Assembly (NCBI RefSeq): GCF_003254055.1
Contig: NZ_QKZT01000012.1
Span: 62,001-126,000 of the forward strand
Direction: 5' to 3'
DNA from: Algoriphagus chordae
GTDB lineage: Bacteria; Bacteroidota; Bacteroidia; Cytophagales; Cyclobacteriaceae
DNA: 64,000 nt
The notes below the pieces were generated by a model. The model saw only the letters and a program-made list of their open reading frames with translations. It did not search any database and was not told the origin of the DNA. Within the stretch, counting starts at the first letter, position 1. Every line of letters starts with the position of its first letter. Below, piece by piece: positions 42,944 through 52,049 of the stretch. Both the position numbers and the translations under genes were made by a program.

Positions 42944-44115
42944 AAAACCTCTACTACTTATACCTCCTCCCTTTTACACTCAGCATTTTTGCCTGCTCAG
43001 GCGAAAAAGAACAAACAGCATCATCCACTCCACTTTCAGAACAAGCGCTAGAATTTGAAATATATGATTCCCTAATAGTGGATTATCTAGGAAATCTCAC
43101 GCTGATGGACATTAGTCCAGATGGGAAATCCAATTTGCTAATAGACGAAAACACGGACTCTATTATAGTAGCAAATGATAAGGGAGAACAGCTTTATCAG
43201 TACAAACTGAGGGGTGAAGGCCCGAACCAATATCAGGCGAATCGATACGGAAAAAGCAAGTTTCTAACCAATAATGAGTTTCTAATCCCTACTACTGGTG
43301 GCGTCTATAAGTATGATTTGGAAGGCAAATTGCAGAAAAAATACGAACCTGATTTTTCTGCTATGGCACAAATCATTATTGGTGGTGCCGATAATTTATT
43401 TATCAAAGGTGATCAACTTTACCTTAATCTACCTGGACGTGGCAGAGATGAATTTGGCAGTCAGGGAATTGATTATCAAAAAAAATCCAAGCATATAGAG
43501 ATTCTAGACCTGCAGTCTGAGACCTATACGGCGGCTGTTCCATTTCCTGCCAGTTCCAAGTTTAGTAGTGAAGAAAATGCCTATAAATTCTTTTCTTTCT
43601 ATCCCGCGATTTCTCTCGGAAAGGATAGTCTATATATAGCTTATAGACATGAACCTAAGATTTTTGCGTATCCACTCTCAGACCTGAATTCTTTAGGTTC
43701 TACCAAGTTCATTCCCTTCCCCGCTTTTGTTGAAAATGAGCCTAAAGGCAAGGAGGTCAATAATAACATAGTAATAAGTGAACTCTATGCTGGCACGATC
43801 AATAAAATCATTGCGATGGAAGATGGCCTGTTTATAGTGGATTATCTTGCTGGATTGACGAGTGAGGAGTATGAGGAAGCAGTGGCCAAAGCTGATGGAG
43901 ATATGGACAAACAATGGGAGGTATTGGGAGAAAGTAACCAAGGAGGCATGGTCATTTTCAACGGCACAGAAATCAGTTCTCCCATCCAAAAACCTGAAAT
44001 CCTGGGCAACTTAAACAAATACATCTCTAAGGATGAAATCTGGTTTTCACTTAATTTCTCTGAAGCCGAAAATGACTATTCGGTGATTTACAAGACACGA
44101 TTAATCTCCAAATGA
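42940..44115 (+). CDS. DUF4221-like lipoprotein, paralog 6 of 6
   Basis: A 391-residue lipoprotein with Cys19 (SIFACSGEKE), the last of the array. It keeps the family start EIYDSLIVDYLGNLTLMDIS and the motif RHEPKIFAYPL at the place where others have N/G-E-P-x-x-H-x-Y, but its ending (NDYSVIYKTRLISK) and middle are its own, so it forms a third subgroup. It has a YKLIR-like charged region GEGPNQYQANRYGKSKF recalling GEGPGE motifs of 6-bladed propeller lipoproteins. The operon ends with a two-way terminator. Confidence 0.83.
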   Translation: MKNLYYLYLLPFTLSIFACSGEKEQTASSTPLSEQALEFEIYDSLIVDYLGNLTLMDISPDGKSNLLIDENTDSIIVANDKGEQLYQYKLRGEGPNQYQANRYGKSKFLTNNEFLIPTTGGVYKYDLEGKLQKKYEPDFSAMAQIIIGGADNLFIKGDQLYLNLPGRGRDEFGSQGIDYQKKSKHIEILDLQSETYTAAVPFPASSKFSSEENAYKFFSFYPAISLGKDSLYIAYRHEPKIFAYPLSDLNSLGSTKFIPFPAFVENEPKGKEVNNNIVISELYAGTINKIIAMEDGLFIVDYLAGLTSEEYEEAVAKADGDMDKQWEVLGESNQGGMVIFNGTEISSPIQKPEILGNLNKYISKDEIWFSLNFSEAENDYSVIYKTRLISK

Positions 44116-44120
44116 GCCAA

Positions 44121-44157
44121 AAAAAATACCGATTGATAATTTTCAATCGGTATTTTT
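44121..44157. terminator. bidirectional terminator between convergent genes
   Basis: A perfect 13-bp stem AAATACCGATTGA (44124-44136) and TCAATCGGTATTT (44143-44155), with A-run on the left and T-run on the right, serves both the DUF4221-like operon (+) and the OMP gene (-). Confidence 0.9.
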
Positions 44158-44174
44158 GTTCCGGTTTCAAGCGA

Positions 44175-44765
44175 CTAGAAAAGTTTAAATCCTACCGATA
44201 ATATCCACTGATTTACTCGATGATCAGTCTCGAACCCTCCTATCTTACCAGATATATTCCCTAGAGAACTTTCATATTTGGCATCTACGATCAGATTCCC
44301 GATATCCAAGCCCAAACCAGCCTGATAGCCTATAGTCGTCTTTTTGTAATCCACATCTTGCACCGTATCTACAGCATCTTTCAGCTTTGAATCGATGTTA
44401 ACACTAGCGATAGGGCCAGCTTGAATTCTAAGGAGCTTAAAGAATTTTAACCCAACCATCACAGGGATATCAAGTCTATTGAAGTTGGATTTATATTCCT
44501 TATCGCCAGAGACACCATCATTGAAGGAGAACTCCCCTTTAGTCTGGGCATACAGGAGCTCAGGCTGAAGATAAAGGGGACCCAAGCCTACTCTGGCAAA
44601 CAAGCCCACATGGTATCCGAATTTGGCATCACCAGACTTGAAGTCCTCAGATTTTAGATCAAGTTTAGTTTGGCTGAGCCCTACTTTAGGGCCGAAAGAA
44701 AAGCCCTGAGAATAGCCTGTCAGCGCAAATGCCAACAAAGCCAGAGAAAGAATTAATTTTTTCAT
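44175..44765 (-). CDS. outer-membrane beta-barrel (porin-like) protein
   Basis: A 196-residue protein with signal peptide (about residues 1-19, LTGYSQGFSFGPKVG). The body has eight probable strands with the pattern FGPKVGLSQTKLDL, GYHVGLFARVGLGPLYLQPELLYAQ, RLDIPVMVGLKFF and ends SVGFKLF. These are hallmarks of the OMP_b-brl_2 small barrel family in Bacteroidota. Cargo or function unknown. It is a single gene, with the terminator at 44121-44157 shared with the convergent operon. Confidence 0.88.
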   Translation of the reverse strand: MKKLILSLALLAFALTGYSQGFSFGPKVGLSQTKLDLKSEDFKSGDAKFGYHVGLFARVGLGPLYLQPELLYAQTKGEFSFNDGVSGDKEYKSNFNRLDIPVMVGLKFFKLLRIQAGPIASVNIDSKLKDAVDTVQDVDYKKTTIGYQAGLGLDIGNLIVDAKYESSLGNISGKIGGFETDHRVNQWILSVGFKLF

Positions 44766-44860
44766 GATATAGTATTTATTGGTTTAGTAAGCTTAGTAAC
44801 GATGGATTTTAAGAAAAATTAGCAATTCCCTTGCCAAGAAGGAAGATTAGATGGAAGGAT

Positions 44861-45240
44861 TGATGTGAAAAGTGATCAGTGATCAGAGTTCAGTCCCAGT
44901 CTCAGTCTCAGTAATCAGCACGCGATCTGCTGGCCTTTCCTATATAGATGGGGTGAACGCTGAGGTCTAAGTGGACTAAATCCAGCTTCAGGAGAAGTAG
45001 GAAAACATGATATAGGTAAGTAGTTGGATATGGAAAGTAATCAGTGATCAGGGTTCAGTCCCAGTGATCAGTCTCAGTAATCAGCATGCATTCCGCTGGT
45101 CTTTTCTATATAGATGGGGAGAACGCTGAGGTCTAAGTGGACTAAATCCAGCTTCAGGAGGAGCAGGATAACATGATATAGGTAAGTAGTTGGATGTGAA
45201 AAGTGATCAATGATCAGGGTTCAGTCCCAGTGATCAGTCG
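44861..45240. repeat. tandem repeat, ~165-bp period, 2.3 copies
   Basis: Copies start near 44861, 45026 and 45192 (the last only about 48 bp long). Each opens with an AGTGATCAGTGATCAGGGTTCAGTCCCAGT-like run of ATCAG/CAGT units, written here in parts. It goes on to GAACGCTGAGGTCTAAGTGG and ACTAAATCCAGCTTCAGGAG. The part from GCTTCAGGAGAAG through AACATGATATAGGT resembles the end of the 10776-11180 repeat (GCTTCTGGAGAAG...AACATAAGGT). The flanks 44766-44860 and 45241-45352 show nothing else. Confidence 0.8.
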
Positions 45241-45352
45241 ACAAACTCCAGTACTAAATGAACATTCGACTAAATTAGAAAAAGTCAGTATTGCAGCCTC
45301 CGCCTGACCTACCTAGACTCTGTGGTTAGAAATGGGAAGGTGGTGAAAAATT

Positions 45353-45381
45353 AAAAAAAGGAAGCCCGAAGACTTCCTTTT
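45353..45381 (-). terminator. intrinsic terminator of the NSS transporter gene
   Basis: Stem AAAGGAAG and CTTCCTTT around an 8-nt loop, with a U-run on the minus strand. Confidence 0.82.
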
Positions 45382-45406
45382 CAACCATATAAGCAAATGC
45401 CTCTTA

Positions 45407-46792
45407 TTATGCAGCCTGCGCTGTTCCGAATACACCTACCATATTAAGTATTAGTAAAATAATTACAATTGGACAAATCCACTTCACAAAGAACATCCAT
45501 CCCAATCTGAAAGGACCCTTGAAACCTGGTGCTCCCAACTTCAATTCATCTGCATATTCCGAAATCTTAGAAGCCCAACCAGTGTATAAGGCAAGCATCA
45601 AGCAGATAACGATCACGGCGAAGGTACCGAAGACAAAGTCCATTATGCCGAAGAAACCTTCAAGTCTATTTCCAAAGAAGTTGATATGCAAATTGGCAAA
45701 GAATGTACCTGGAATCTGAGATAAAGCAGACGGAACAGAAAGCGCCATCGCAGCAACACCAATAGTCCAGGTAGCTCTTTTTCTACCCCACTTTTTGTCA
45801 TCAATCAGATAAGACACCGGAACTTCCAACATCGAGATCGTAGAAGTCAAAGCAGCTACCATCAATAAGATAAAGAAAAGAGCTCCTACGATATGACCAC
45901 CTGGCATGGCAGCAAATACCTTTGGCAATACGTCAAAAACCAAAGCTGGTCCTGCAGCAGGATCCTTACCTGGAAGTAAGGCAAATAAGGCTGGAAACAC
46001 CATCAATCCACCCAACAAGGCAACTGAAGTATCCATCCCTGCGATCCATCCCGCAGATTGTACAATATTAGATTTCTTTGGTAGATAAGATCCAAAAGTG
46101 ATCATCAAACCCCAGCCTACAGACATAGAGAAGAATGCTTGACCAAGCGCTTGAAGGATTACAGCTGGATTAATTTTGCTGAAATCAGGCTTCAAATAAT
46201 ATTCAATACCTGCTGATGCACCTTCTAAGGTTACTGCTCTTCCTGCAATGAAAATAATGATGATAAACAAAACCGGCATCAAAAATTTAGAAGCTTTCTC
46301 TATACCTCCAGACACACCACCCAAGACGATCAAGATAGTCGCCAGAATAAATATGAACGTAAGAGGAATCACATACAGCGGAGTCTGAACAAACTCCGCA
46401 AAATCTACCGGAACGTTGATGATTTCAGTGATAATATACCCTACTGTCCAACCTGCAATCACCGAATAGTAGCTAAAAACAAAGAAGCAAACCAGGACGC
46501 AAAGTACACCTGCAAGTTGCCAGAAGCCATTTCCACCTGTTTCACGGACAGCTCCGATTGGGTTTTTACCTGATTTTCTACCTAATGCTATTTCATTCAA
46601 TAGTAATGGCAATGCTATAAATAGCACACAAATAATATATACAAATACGAAGGCTCCTCCTCCATTTTCACCGACCAAATACGGGAATCTCCAAATATTC
46701 CCAAGACCTACGGCAGATCCCGCTGCGGCCATGATGAATCCCAAACTAGAACCAAATTCGCCTCTTTCTTCGGTATCGTTTTTAAGTGCCAT
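45407..46792 (-). CDS. sodium-dependent transporter, NSS family
   Basis: A 461-residue integral membrane symporter that uses the sodium gradient to import an amino acid or similar amine. The signature is at the N-terminus: FIMAAAGSAVGLGNIWRFPYL, in which the unwound first helix holds the sodium and substrate sites. NEIALGRKSGKNPIGA and GWGLMITFGSYLPKKSNI are further family marks. Eleven to twelve membrane segments are visible. The substrate is unknown. It is 40 bp downstream of the RmlD-like gene on the same strand, and a terminator follows. Confidence 0.95.
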   Translation of the reverse strand: MALKNDTEERGEFGSSLGFIMAAAGSAVGLGNIWRFPYLVGENGGGAFVFVYIICVLFIALPLLLNEIALGRKSGKNPIGAVRETGGNGFWQLAGVLCVLVCFFVFSYYSVIAGWTVGYIITEIINVPVDFAEFVQTPLYVIPLTFIFILATILIVLGGVSGGIEKASKFLMPVLFIIIIFIAGRAVTLEGASAGIEYYLKPDFSKINPAVILQALGQAFFSMSVGWGLMITFGSYLPKKSNIVQSAGWIAGMDTSVALLGGLMVFPALFALLPGKDPAAGPALVFDVLPKVFAAMPGGHIVGALFFILLMVAALTSTISMLEVPVSYLIDDKKWGRKRATWTIGVAAMALSVPSALSQIPGTFFANLHINFFGNRLEGFFGIMDFVFGTFAVIVICLMLALYTGWASKISEYADELKLGAPGFKGPFRLGWMFFVKWICPIVIILLILNMVGVFGTAQAA

Positions 46793-46832
46793 AAACTATT
46801 ATAAAATTAAATTAAGGGTGTATAAACTGCTT

Positions 46833-47750
46833 TTAAGCGCGGGCTAAGATAATTTGTTTTGCCAAAATACCAATTGCCGTTCGGAAAGTTTTCGGCTCAA
46901 AACCAAGCTGTTCGCGAGCTTTGGTAATGACAAAACCTGTTTTTAAGGGTCTTTTTGCTGGCTGAGTAAAAGTGCTCGAATCAGCTCTTTTGATTAAGTC
47001 CTTATTCAGACCAAAGAAGTCGGCTGTTGTGTTTGCCATTTCATAGGGGGTCAAAAAGTCTGGGCCTGAAATATTAAAAACCCCTTCTGCTTCTTTCTCC
47101 GCGATCAAAATACAACCTGCCGCCAAGTCTTCGGCGAGCGTAGGAGTACGGAATTGATCATCCACTACTTGGATTTCTTTTCCAGCTTCTAGAGAAGACT
47201 TCACCCAAAGGACAATATTCGTACGACTCATATCATGGGCTATTCCGAATACTAATACAGTTCGAGCAATTGCCCACTTTGCTTTTGACTTCATAACCAT
47301 CTCTTCGCCGATCAGCTTGGTCTCCCCATAATAATTTACCGGGGCAGGAATGGCATTTTCATCCAAAGGTCCCTCCTCACCAGAGAAAATAAAGTCCGTA
47401 GAAACGAATATAAAGTGAGCATTTGCAGCCTCGGCAGCTTTGATCAAATAGGCAGTGGCATTTACATTGGCATCGTAACAAGCCTCCTGATTCTGCTCAC
47501 ACTGATCCACATGTGTCATAGCTGCCCCATGGATAATGACATCTGGATTGATATCTCCCAAGGTTTGGGCTACCTGTGCAGCATCTGTGATTTCCAGTGA
47601 AACGTATTCGAAACCTTCGCCTGGTAATCTGCATTCACCTTTACCGCTAGCGATCACTTGGAATTCACCTTTTCCCACCAATTGTGAAACAAGCTTTTGT
47701 CCAAGCAAACCATTGGCTCCAGTGATAAATATTTTCTTCTTACTTGTCAT
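46833..47750 (-). CDS. RmlD-like NAD(P)-dependent reductase (SDR family)
   Basis: A 305-residue extended short-chain dehydrogenase/reductase. It has the nucleotide motif GANGLLGQKL, the HGAAMTHVDQCEQN stretch and the active site Tyr-x3-Lys in YYGETKLIGEE, typical of the dTDP-4-dehydrorhamnose reductase group. The group also contains other NAD(P)H reductases and the MAT2B type, and no rml neighbours are present, so rhamnose synthesis is not shown. I start at ATG 47750; it overlaps the stop of the cyclophilin gene by 11 bp. Confidence 0.85.
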   Translation of the reverse strand: MTSKKKIFITGANGLLGQKLVSQLVGKGEFQVIASGKGECRLPGEGFEYVSLEITDAAQVAQTLGDINPDVIIHGAAMTHVDQCEQNQEACYDANVNATAYLIKAAEAANAHFIFVSTDFIFSGEEGPLDENAIPAPVNYYGETKLIGEEMVMKSKAKWAIARTVLVFGIAHDMSRTNIVLWVKSSLEAGKEIQVVDDQFRTPTLAEDLAAGCILIAEKEAEGVFNISGPDFLTPYEMANTTADFFGLNKDLIKRADSSTFTQPAKRPLKTGFVITKAREQLGFEPKTFRTAIGILAKQIILARA

Positions 47751-48585
47751 CGGGGTAGCTGTAGCCATATTCTTTTTCGATTTTTTTGCGAGACATTTTA
47801 TCCACTTTCACAGTCATATAAACAGGCTCATTTGGCCTATCTCGGTAGCCAGTAGGGACATTTGATATTTCGTCTGCTACTTCTAAGCCTTGGATCACTT
47901 CACCAAAAACCGTGTACTCCTTGTCCAAATGCGGAACTCCTCCCACAGTGGTGTAGGCTTCAATTTGCTCAGGGGTAAATTCCTTAGTCAAATTCACATT
48001 GAGGGATTCTTCCAACTCATCTCTTTTAGAAAGAATCAGATTTGTCAGGCTATCGTATTTCTCCTCATTATAAAGACGGATGTATTCATTCTTCAATTCT
48101 GCCTGACTTCCCAACTCCATATACTTCATCAGCGATTTCTGAAGTTCCTTCATATCAGTCGTGAGTTCAAGTTCATCGTAGACCTTTCCGATAGTGATGT
48201 AAAATTGAGATCCATTTGATCTTCGCTCTGGGTTGATACCATCTGGTTGTCGCGCAGCCGCGATCATACCTTTTTTGTGGTAATATTTGGGCCGGATTTC
48301 CGCAGGCAAAGTTGGCCATTCCTGAGGCGGAAGGTTCTCTTTGGTGAAGACGTCCCCGCCCTGGATCATAAAATTCTTCATCACCCGCTGGAACTCGGTA
48401 GAATCAAATCTTCCGGCTTCTGCCAATTTGATAAAATTGGATTTGTGCTCTGGCGTATCGTCAAAAAGTACCGCCACGATATTTCCATGACTAGTCTCTA
48501 TGGTGATTACGTAATCTTTCTCTCCTCCACAGGCAGCGGTACTCGCTAGCAAGAAGACAATAAGTAGGTTTCTTAGATAACTCAT
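47740..48585 (-). CDS. cyclophilin-type peptidyl-prolyl isomerase lipoprotein with insertion
   Basis: A 281-residue lipoprotein (Cys19 in STAACGGE) with a cyclophilin domain: HGNIVAVLFDDTPEHKSNFIKLAE, RVMKNFMIQGGD and SNGSQFYIT are the catalytic-region motifs, and GGVPHLDKEYTVFGEVIQGLEV the second half. An extra helical insert of about 90 residues (from about 145 to 225, with QKSLMKYMELGSQAELKNEY) splits the cyclophilin fold between these parts. It would assist folding of envelope proteins. The stop lies 2 bp inside the downstream start region of the RmlD-like gene, and its start overlaps hemC by 4 bp. Confidence 0.9.
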   Translation of the reverse strand: MSYLRNLLIVFLLASTAACGGEKDYVITIETSHGNIVAVLFDDTPEHKSNFIKLAEAGRFDSTEFQRVMKNFMIQGGDVFTKENLPPQEWPTLPAEIRPKYYHKKGMIAAARQPDGINPERRSNGSQFYITIGKVYDELELTTDMKELQKSLMKYMELGSQAELKNEYIRLYNEEKYDSLTNLILSKRDELEESLNVNLTKEFTPEQIEAYTTVGGVPHLDKEYTVFGEVIQGLEVADEISNVPTGYRDRPNEPVYMTVKVDKMSRKKIEKEYGYSYPDDK

Positions 48586-49511
48586 TTATTCAAAGTACTT
48601 TTAATTTGATCCAATATTACTTTTCCGCCTGCGGCAAAAACTCGATCAGCTAATTCTTCTCCTATCTTTTCTGGCTGACCTGCATTTCCTTCTACTAGGA
48701 TAGAAATCCGCTCTTTCCCATCCAAACTCACAATTCCACCTTTGAGTGTAAGCTGATCGCCGACAAGATTTGCTAGCGCAAAAACAGGGATACTACAACC
48801 TCCTTCAAGCACTCTCAAATATGCTCGCTCAGCACGCAACCTCAAGGAAGTCTCCAAATGATTACAAGCTGCAGCTATTTTAGTCTTCAATACAGGATCC
48901 AATTTCTCTGCCACTTCTATCGCGACAGAACCTTGCCCTACAGCAGGAGTGAATTCATCCAAATCCAATTCTGCGACTATCATATGATCGTATTCCATGC
49001 GATGTGCTCCAGCATATGCCAGCAACAAGGCATCGCAAAGCCCCTCTTCCATTTTGCGGATTCTGGTTTGCAGATTCCCGCGAACCTCCACTGTCTTCAC
49101 ATGGGGATAAAAATACTTCAGGGTAGAAACCCGACGTGTGGATGACGTTCCTAAAACGACGTTCTTCTTGAGCGAAACAGACTTGTCATGAGAGACCAGC
49201 ACATCATTTTCTTTTTCACGCTCGGTAAAGGCAATAATCTCAAAGCCTTCTGGCAAATTGGACTGCATATCCTTTGCGCTATGAACAGCGATGTCAATTC
49301 GCCCGTCCAGCAACTGATCTTCCAATTCCTGTGTGAAAACACCCTTGCTGCCGATCTTGGCAATCGACACATCTAGGATCTGATCACCTTTGGTATCGAT
49401 GATGACAATCTCAGCTTTCAAGCCTGCTTTTTGCAGAAGTTCCTCCACATGATAGGCCTGCCAAAGCGCTAATTTGCTTCCGCGTGTACCTATTTTTACT
49501 ACCTGACTCAT
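48582..49511 (-). CDS. hemC: hydroxymethylbilane synthase (porphobilinogen deaminase)
   Basis: HemC joins four porphobilinogen units into hydroxymethylbilane for heme and other tetrapyrroles. The family start [13 protein letters not shown] is at residues 7-19; the dipyrromethane cofactor attaches to Cys239 in [17 protein letters not shown] and [10 protein letters not shown], with Arg residues that hold the cofactor, are in place. Length 309 is normal. It overlaps rimK by 4 bp upstream and the cyclophilin gene by 4 bp downstream; the other hem genes are elsewhere. Confidence 0.97.
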   Translation of the reverse strand: MSQVVKIGTRGSKLALWQAYHVEELLQKAGLKAEIVIIDTKGDQILDVSIAKIGSKGVFTQELEDQLLDGRIDIAVHSAKDMQSNLPEGFEIIAFTEREKENDVLVSHDKSVSLKKNVVLGTSSTRRVSTLKYFYPHVKTVEVRGNLQTRIRKMEEGLCDALLLAYAGAHRMEYDHMIVAELDLDEFTPAVGQGSVAIEVAEKLDPVLKTKIAAACNHLETSLRLRAERAYLRVLEGGCSIPVFALANLVGDQLTLKGGIVSLDGKERISILVEGNAGQPEKIGEELADRVFAAGGKVILDQIKSTLNK

Positions 49512-50413
49512 TGACTTGATATTTTCATGGGGCGCTTATTGACCCCCTCTTCTATAAATTTAATGATTGCGCCAGCGATATTTATCCCTGTTGCTTTCTC
49601 TATGCCTTCGAGTCCTGGTGAGCTGTTCACTTCCAATATCAATGGGCCTCTTGCAGACTGAAGCATATCCACTCCAGCCACATCCAAGCCTAATGCCTTC
49701 GCCGCACTTAATGCCGCTTGCTTCTCCGCTCGGCTCAATTTAATGATTGTCGCCCTTCCTCCTCGATGCAGGTTGGATCTGAATTCACCCTCTGCACCTT
49801 GACGCTTCATCGCTCCAACTACTTTGCCGTTTACAATAAATGCACGTATATCTGCCCCTTTGGCTTCCTTAATAAATTCCTGCACAATTATTCTCGCTTT
49901 CAAGCCGTGAAAGGCTTCAATCACTGACTGACTGGCTTTTCTAGTTTCTGCCAAAACGACTCCTAATCCTTGAGTTCCTTCAAGCAATTTGATGATCAGT
50001 GGTGCTCCGCCCACATGTTCAATAATATGCTTTTCTCCACCTTTGGAAAAATTGGTAAAGGCAGTCTTCGGCATACCCAATCCAGCACTGGAAAGGATCT
50101 GTAAACTTCTCAGCTTGTCTCTGCTCCGAACTATCGCTTGAGAATGAACTGCTGAAAATGCCCCCATCAACTCGAATTGACGAACTACCGCTGTGCCGTA
50201 AAAAGTAACTGATGCCCCAACTCTCGGGATGATTGCATCTATGTCCGTAAGTTTTTCGCCTTTGTAAATAATAGAAGGCCCATCTTGCTCGATAATCAGG
50301 TCACACACACTATGATTCACTATTAGTGCTTCGTGCCCAGCCTGCTGAATTGCTTCAAAAAGCCTTCTGGTAGAATACAAATTTGGGTTCCTGGATAGGA
50401 TTGCAATCTTCAT
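49508..50413 (-). CDS. rimK: RimK-like ATP-grasp ligase
   Basis: A 301-residue ATP-grasp ligase of the RimK group, which adds glutamate residues to the C-terminus of ribosomal protein S6 and to other substrates. I start at the ATG ending at 50413, where [17 protein letters not shown] (the RimK start) begins; an open frame 36 codons longer overlaps rimB and is not family-like. ATP-binding motifs are [35 protein letters not shown] and the metal-binding [22 protein letters not shown]. It stands next to rimB, a pairing known from gammaproteobacteria. Confidence 0.92.
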   Translation of the reverse strand: MKIAILSRNPNLYSTRRLFEAIQQAGHEALIVNHSVCDLIIEQDGPSIIYKGEKLTDIDAIIPRVGASVTFYGTAVVRQFELMGAFSAVHSQAIVRSRDKLRSLQILSSAGLGMPKTAFTNFSKGGEKHIIEHVGGAPLIIKLLEGTQGLGVVLAETRKASQSVIEAFHGLKARIIVQEFIKEAKGADIRAFIVNGKVVGAMKRQGAEGEFRSNLHRGGRATIIKLSRAEKQAALSAAKALGLDVAGVDMLQSARGPLILEVNSSPGLEGIEKATGINIAGAIIKFIEEGVNKRPMKISSQ

Positions 50414-50471
50414 AAGAAAATTTTTAGAGTTTGAGTCTATTTCTTGACTCGTAAGATAAATCAGTATTTGC

Positions 50472-50909
50472 TTATTTCTTCCTGTATTGTCTGGCCAAAT
50501 TGACCTTGGACACATCCACAAGAAAACGATTTTTCAGGATCTTTCGCCCGAGGAGAATCGCATTCTTCATCTTGGAGCGATCCGATAGGGTAAACTCGGC
50601 CGTGTAGGTCTCATCAGCAAGTTCAAAGCTAGTCTCAATCAAATAACGTAGCTCAGCCTGTCCGAAGGAGTTTTTTACTTTTTTCTCTCTGAAATGCTCA
50701 ACCCTAATAAACTCGCCAGTATAGGATTTGTGCCCTGGAAGAAGAGCTTGAAATTGCAAGACTCGCTTGCCATTCACTTCTACTACTTCCAAATTCTCAG
50801 CATGAATGCTACTGGTGTAGGCACCCGTATCCACTTTGGCCCAGACTAAGTTCAGCCCCATATCGGGTAAAGAAATCTTTTCTTTTCGACCGATTATTTT
50901 ATGTTCCAT
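50472..50909 (-). CDS. rimB: retropepsin-like protease of the RimB/COG4067 family
   Basis: A 145-residue protein with the aspartic-protease motif DTGAYTSSI (Asp27), [10 protein letters not shown], and the closing [15 protein letters not shown]. It belongs to the family often labelled ATP-dependent zinc protease (Pfam Zn_protease), now regarded as retropepsin-like and including Pseudomonas RimB, which trims or regulates the glutamate tails made by RimK. Adjacency to rimK (59 bp) fits. It is separated from the delta-prime gene by one base. Confidence 0.85.
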   Translation of the reverse strand: MEHKIIGRKEKISLPDMGLNLVWAKVDTGAYTSSIHAENLEVVEVNGKRVLQFQALLPGHKSYTGEFIRVEHFREKKVKNSFGQAELRYLIETSFELADETYTAEFTLSDRSKMKNAILLGRKILKNRFLVDVSKVNLARQYRKK

Positions 50910-50910
50910 A

Positions 50911-52038
50911 TCAGCTGATTTTAGCCATCAATCTGGTCACATTCATCGAGAGGTCAGTGAAGATAAACTTCGCATTCCCATTTCTTTCCAAATGATAATG
51001 TGCCATGTTGAAATCCCCATACAGCTTACCCACATGCTCTTCCTTCAATATATTCCCAGAGATTTTATTTACAAAATCACGATCCTCATCATGTGTACGT
51101 AGTAGATCATCCAAACCAGCATTTTTGAGAAGTATCTCTCGAAGGACATTCAAACCAGTCAGCACCAGTGACTTTTGGGCTTCCTTATCCGATTTGTGAA
51201 AATCATCTGCCAAGCCAAAAATACTTTTGAAATCTGCTTTGTAACAAGACAAAAACCATTCTCTGATTTTCTTCACCTGAAGATCTTCTACCTGATCCAC
51301 TAGCCGGTAGGCTTCACGGAGATTTCCATCTGCCAACATCGCTATTTGCTCCGCAGATGCTTCAATACAAAGATCTTCGGCAACCAGATGGTTTTTAACC
51401 TCCTCATCAGAGAAGCCACGAATTGTCACTTTCTGCGTTCTGGAAAGAATCGTAGTCAGTAACTGATCCGCATGGCTAGTAACCAAAATAAACAGAGTTT
51501 TGGGCTGTGGCTCTTCGAGAATTTTCAGCAGGGCATTTGCCGCAGCTGGATGCAGGAATTCCGGTGCCCAAATCATCATTATTTTGTAGCCTCCTTCGAA
51601 AGACATCAAGGACAGTGATTGAATGATTCTGCGTGCCGCTCCCTTGGATATATTTAATTGCTTCTTTTCAAAATTATTGAAATAGATAAAATCATGAACG
51701 TTGCCATAAGGTTGTTCTATCACAAATTTCCTCCAGTTGGCCAATAGATCCGGCTTATCCTCCTCGTCGTCTTTGGTCGTTGTAATGGCAGGCATAGCGA
51801 AATTCAAATCCGGCATAAGCAATCGACTCATTCGTTGGCATGAGGAGCATACCCCACAGGAGTCAGTATCACTGGGTTTTTCGCAGTACAAATAGGTGCA
51901 CAGCGCCAAGGCCATAGTTAGATTGGCTGAGCCTTCAGGCCCATGAAATAGCAATGCATGCGCCAAATGATTATGTTTGACAGCATTGATCAGGTTCTCT
52001 TTGGTTTCGGGAAGCCCCGGTATATCTGCGAATTGCAT
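50911..52038 (-). CDS. holB: DNA polymerase III delta-prime subunit (clamp loader)
   Basis: A 375-residue AAA+ clamp-loader subunit. Zinc-module Cys are at 52, 61, 64 and 67 (CGVCSSC), and the arginine-finger-like SRT motif appears in TTILSRTQKV. The P-loop reads GPEGSANL with no GK-T/S, so ATP binding is probably lost, as is known for delta prime. SRC is not exact but the sequence ILEEPQPKTLFILVTS is the conserved sensor region. In the clamp loader it holds the opened ring with the ATPase subunits. It is packed between rimB and the GlmU-like gene. Confidence 0.9.
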   Translation of the reverse strand: MQFADIPGLPETKENLINAVKHNHLAHALLFHGPEGSANLTMALALCTYLYCEKPSDTDSCGVCSSCQRMSRLLMPDLNFAMPAITTTKDDEEDKPDLLANWRKFVIEQPYGNVHDFIYFNNFEKKQLNISKGAARRIIQSLSLMSFEGGYKIMMIWAPEFLHPAAANALLKILEEPQPKTLFILVTSHADQLLTTILSRTQKVTIRGFSDEEVKNHLVAEDLCIEASAEQIAMLADGNLREAYRLVDQVEDLQVKKIREWFLSCYKADFKSIFGLADDFHKSDKEAQKSLVLTGLNVLREILLKNAGLDDLLRTHDEDRDFVNKISGNILKEEHVGKLYGDFNMAHYHLERNGNAKFIFTDLSMNVTRLMAKIS

Positions 52039-52049
52039 GTATTAATTGA

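Noticed and set aside
37155-44115. Possible gene conversion or in-frame fusion among the six lipoproteins.
   Set aside because: Each has its own signal peptide, stop and ATGA overlap; the similarity is explained by tandem duplication.
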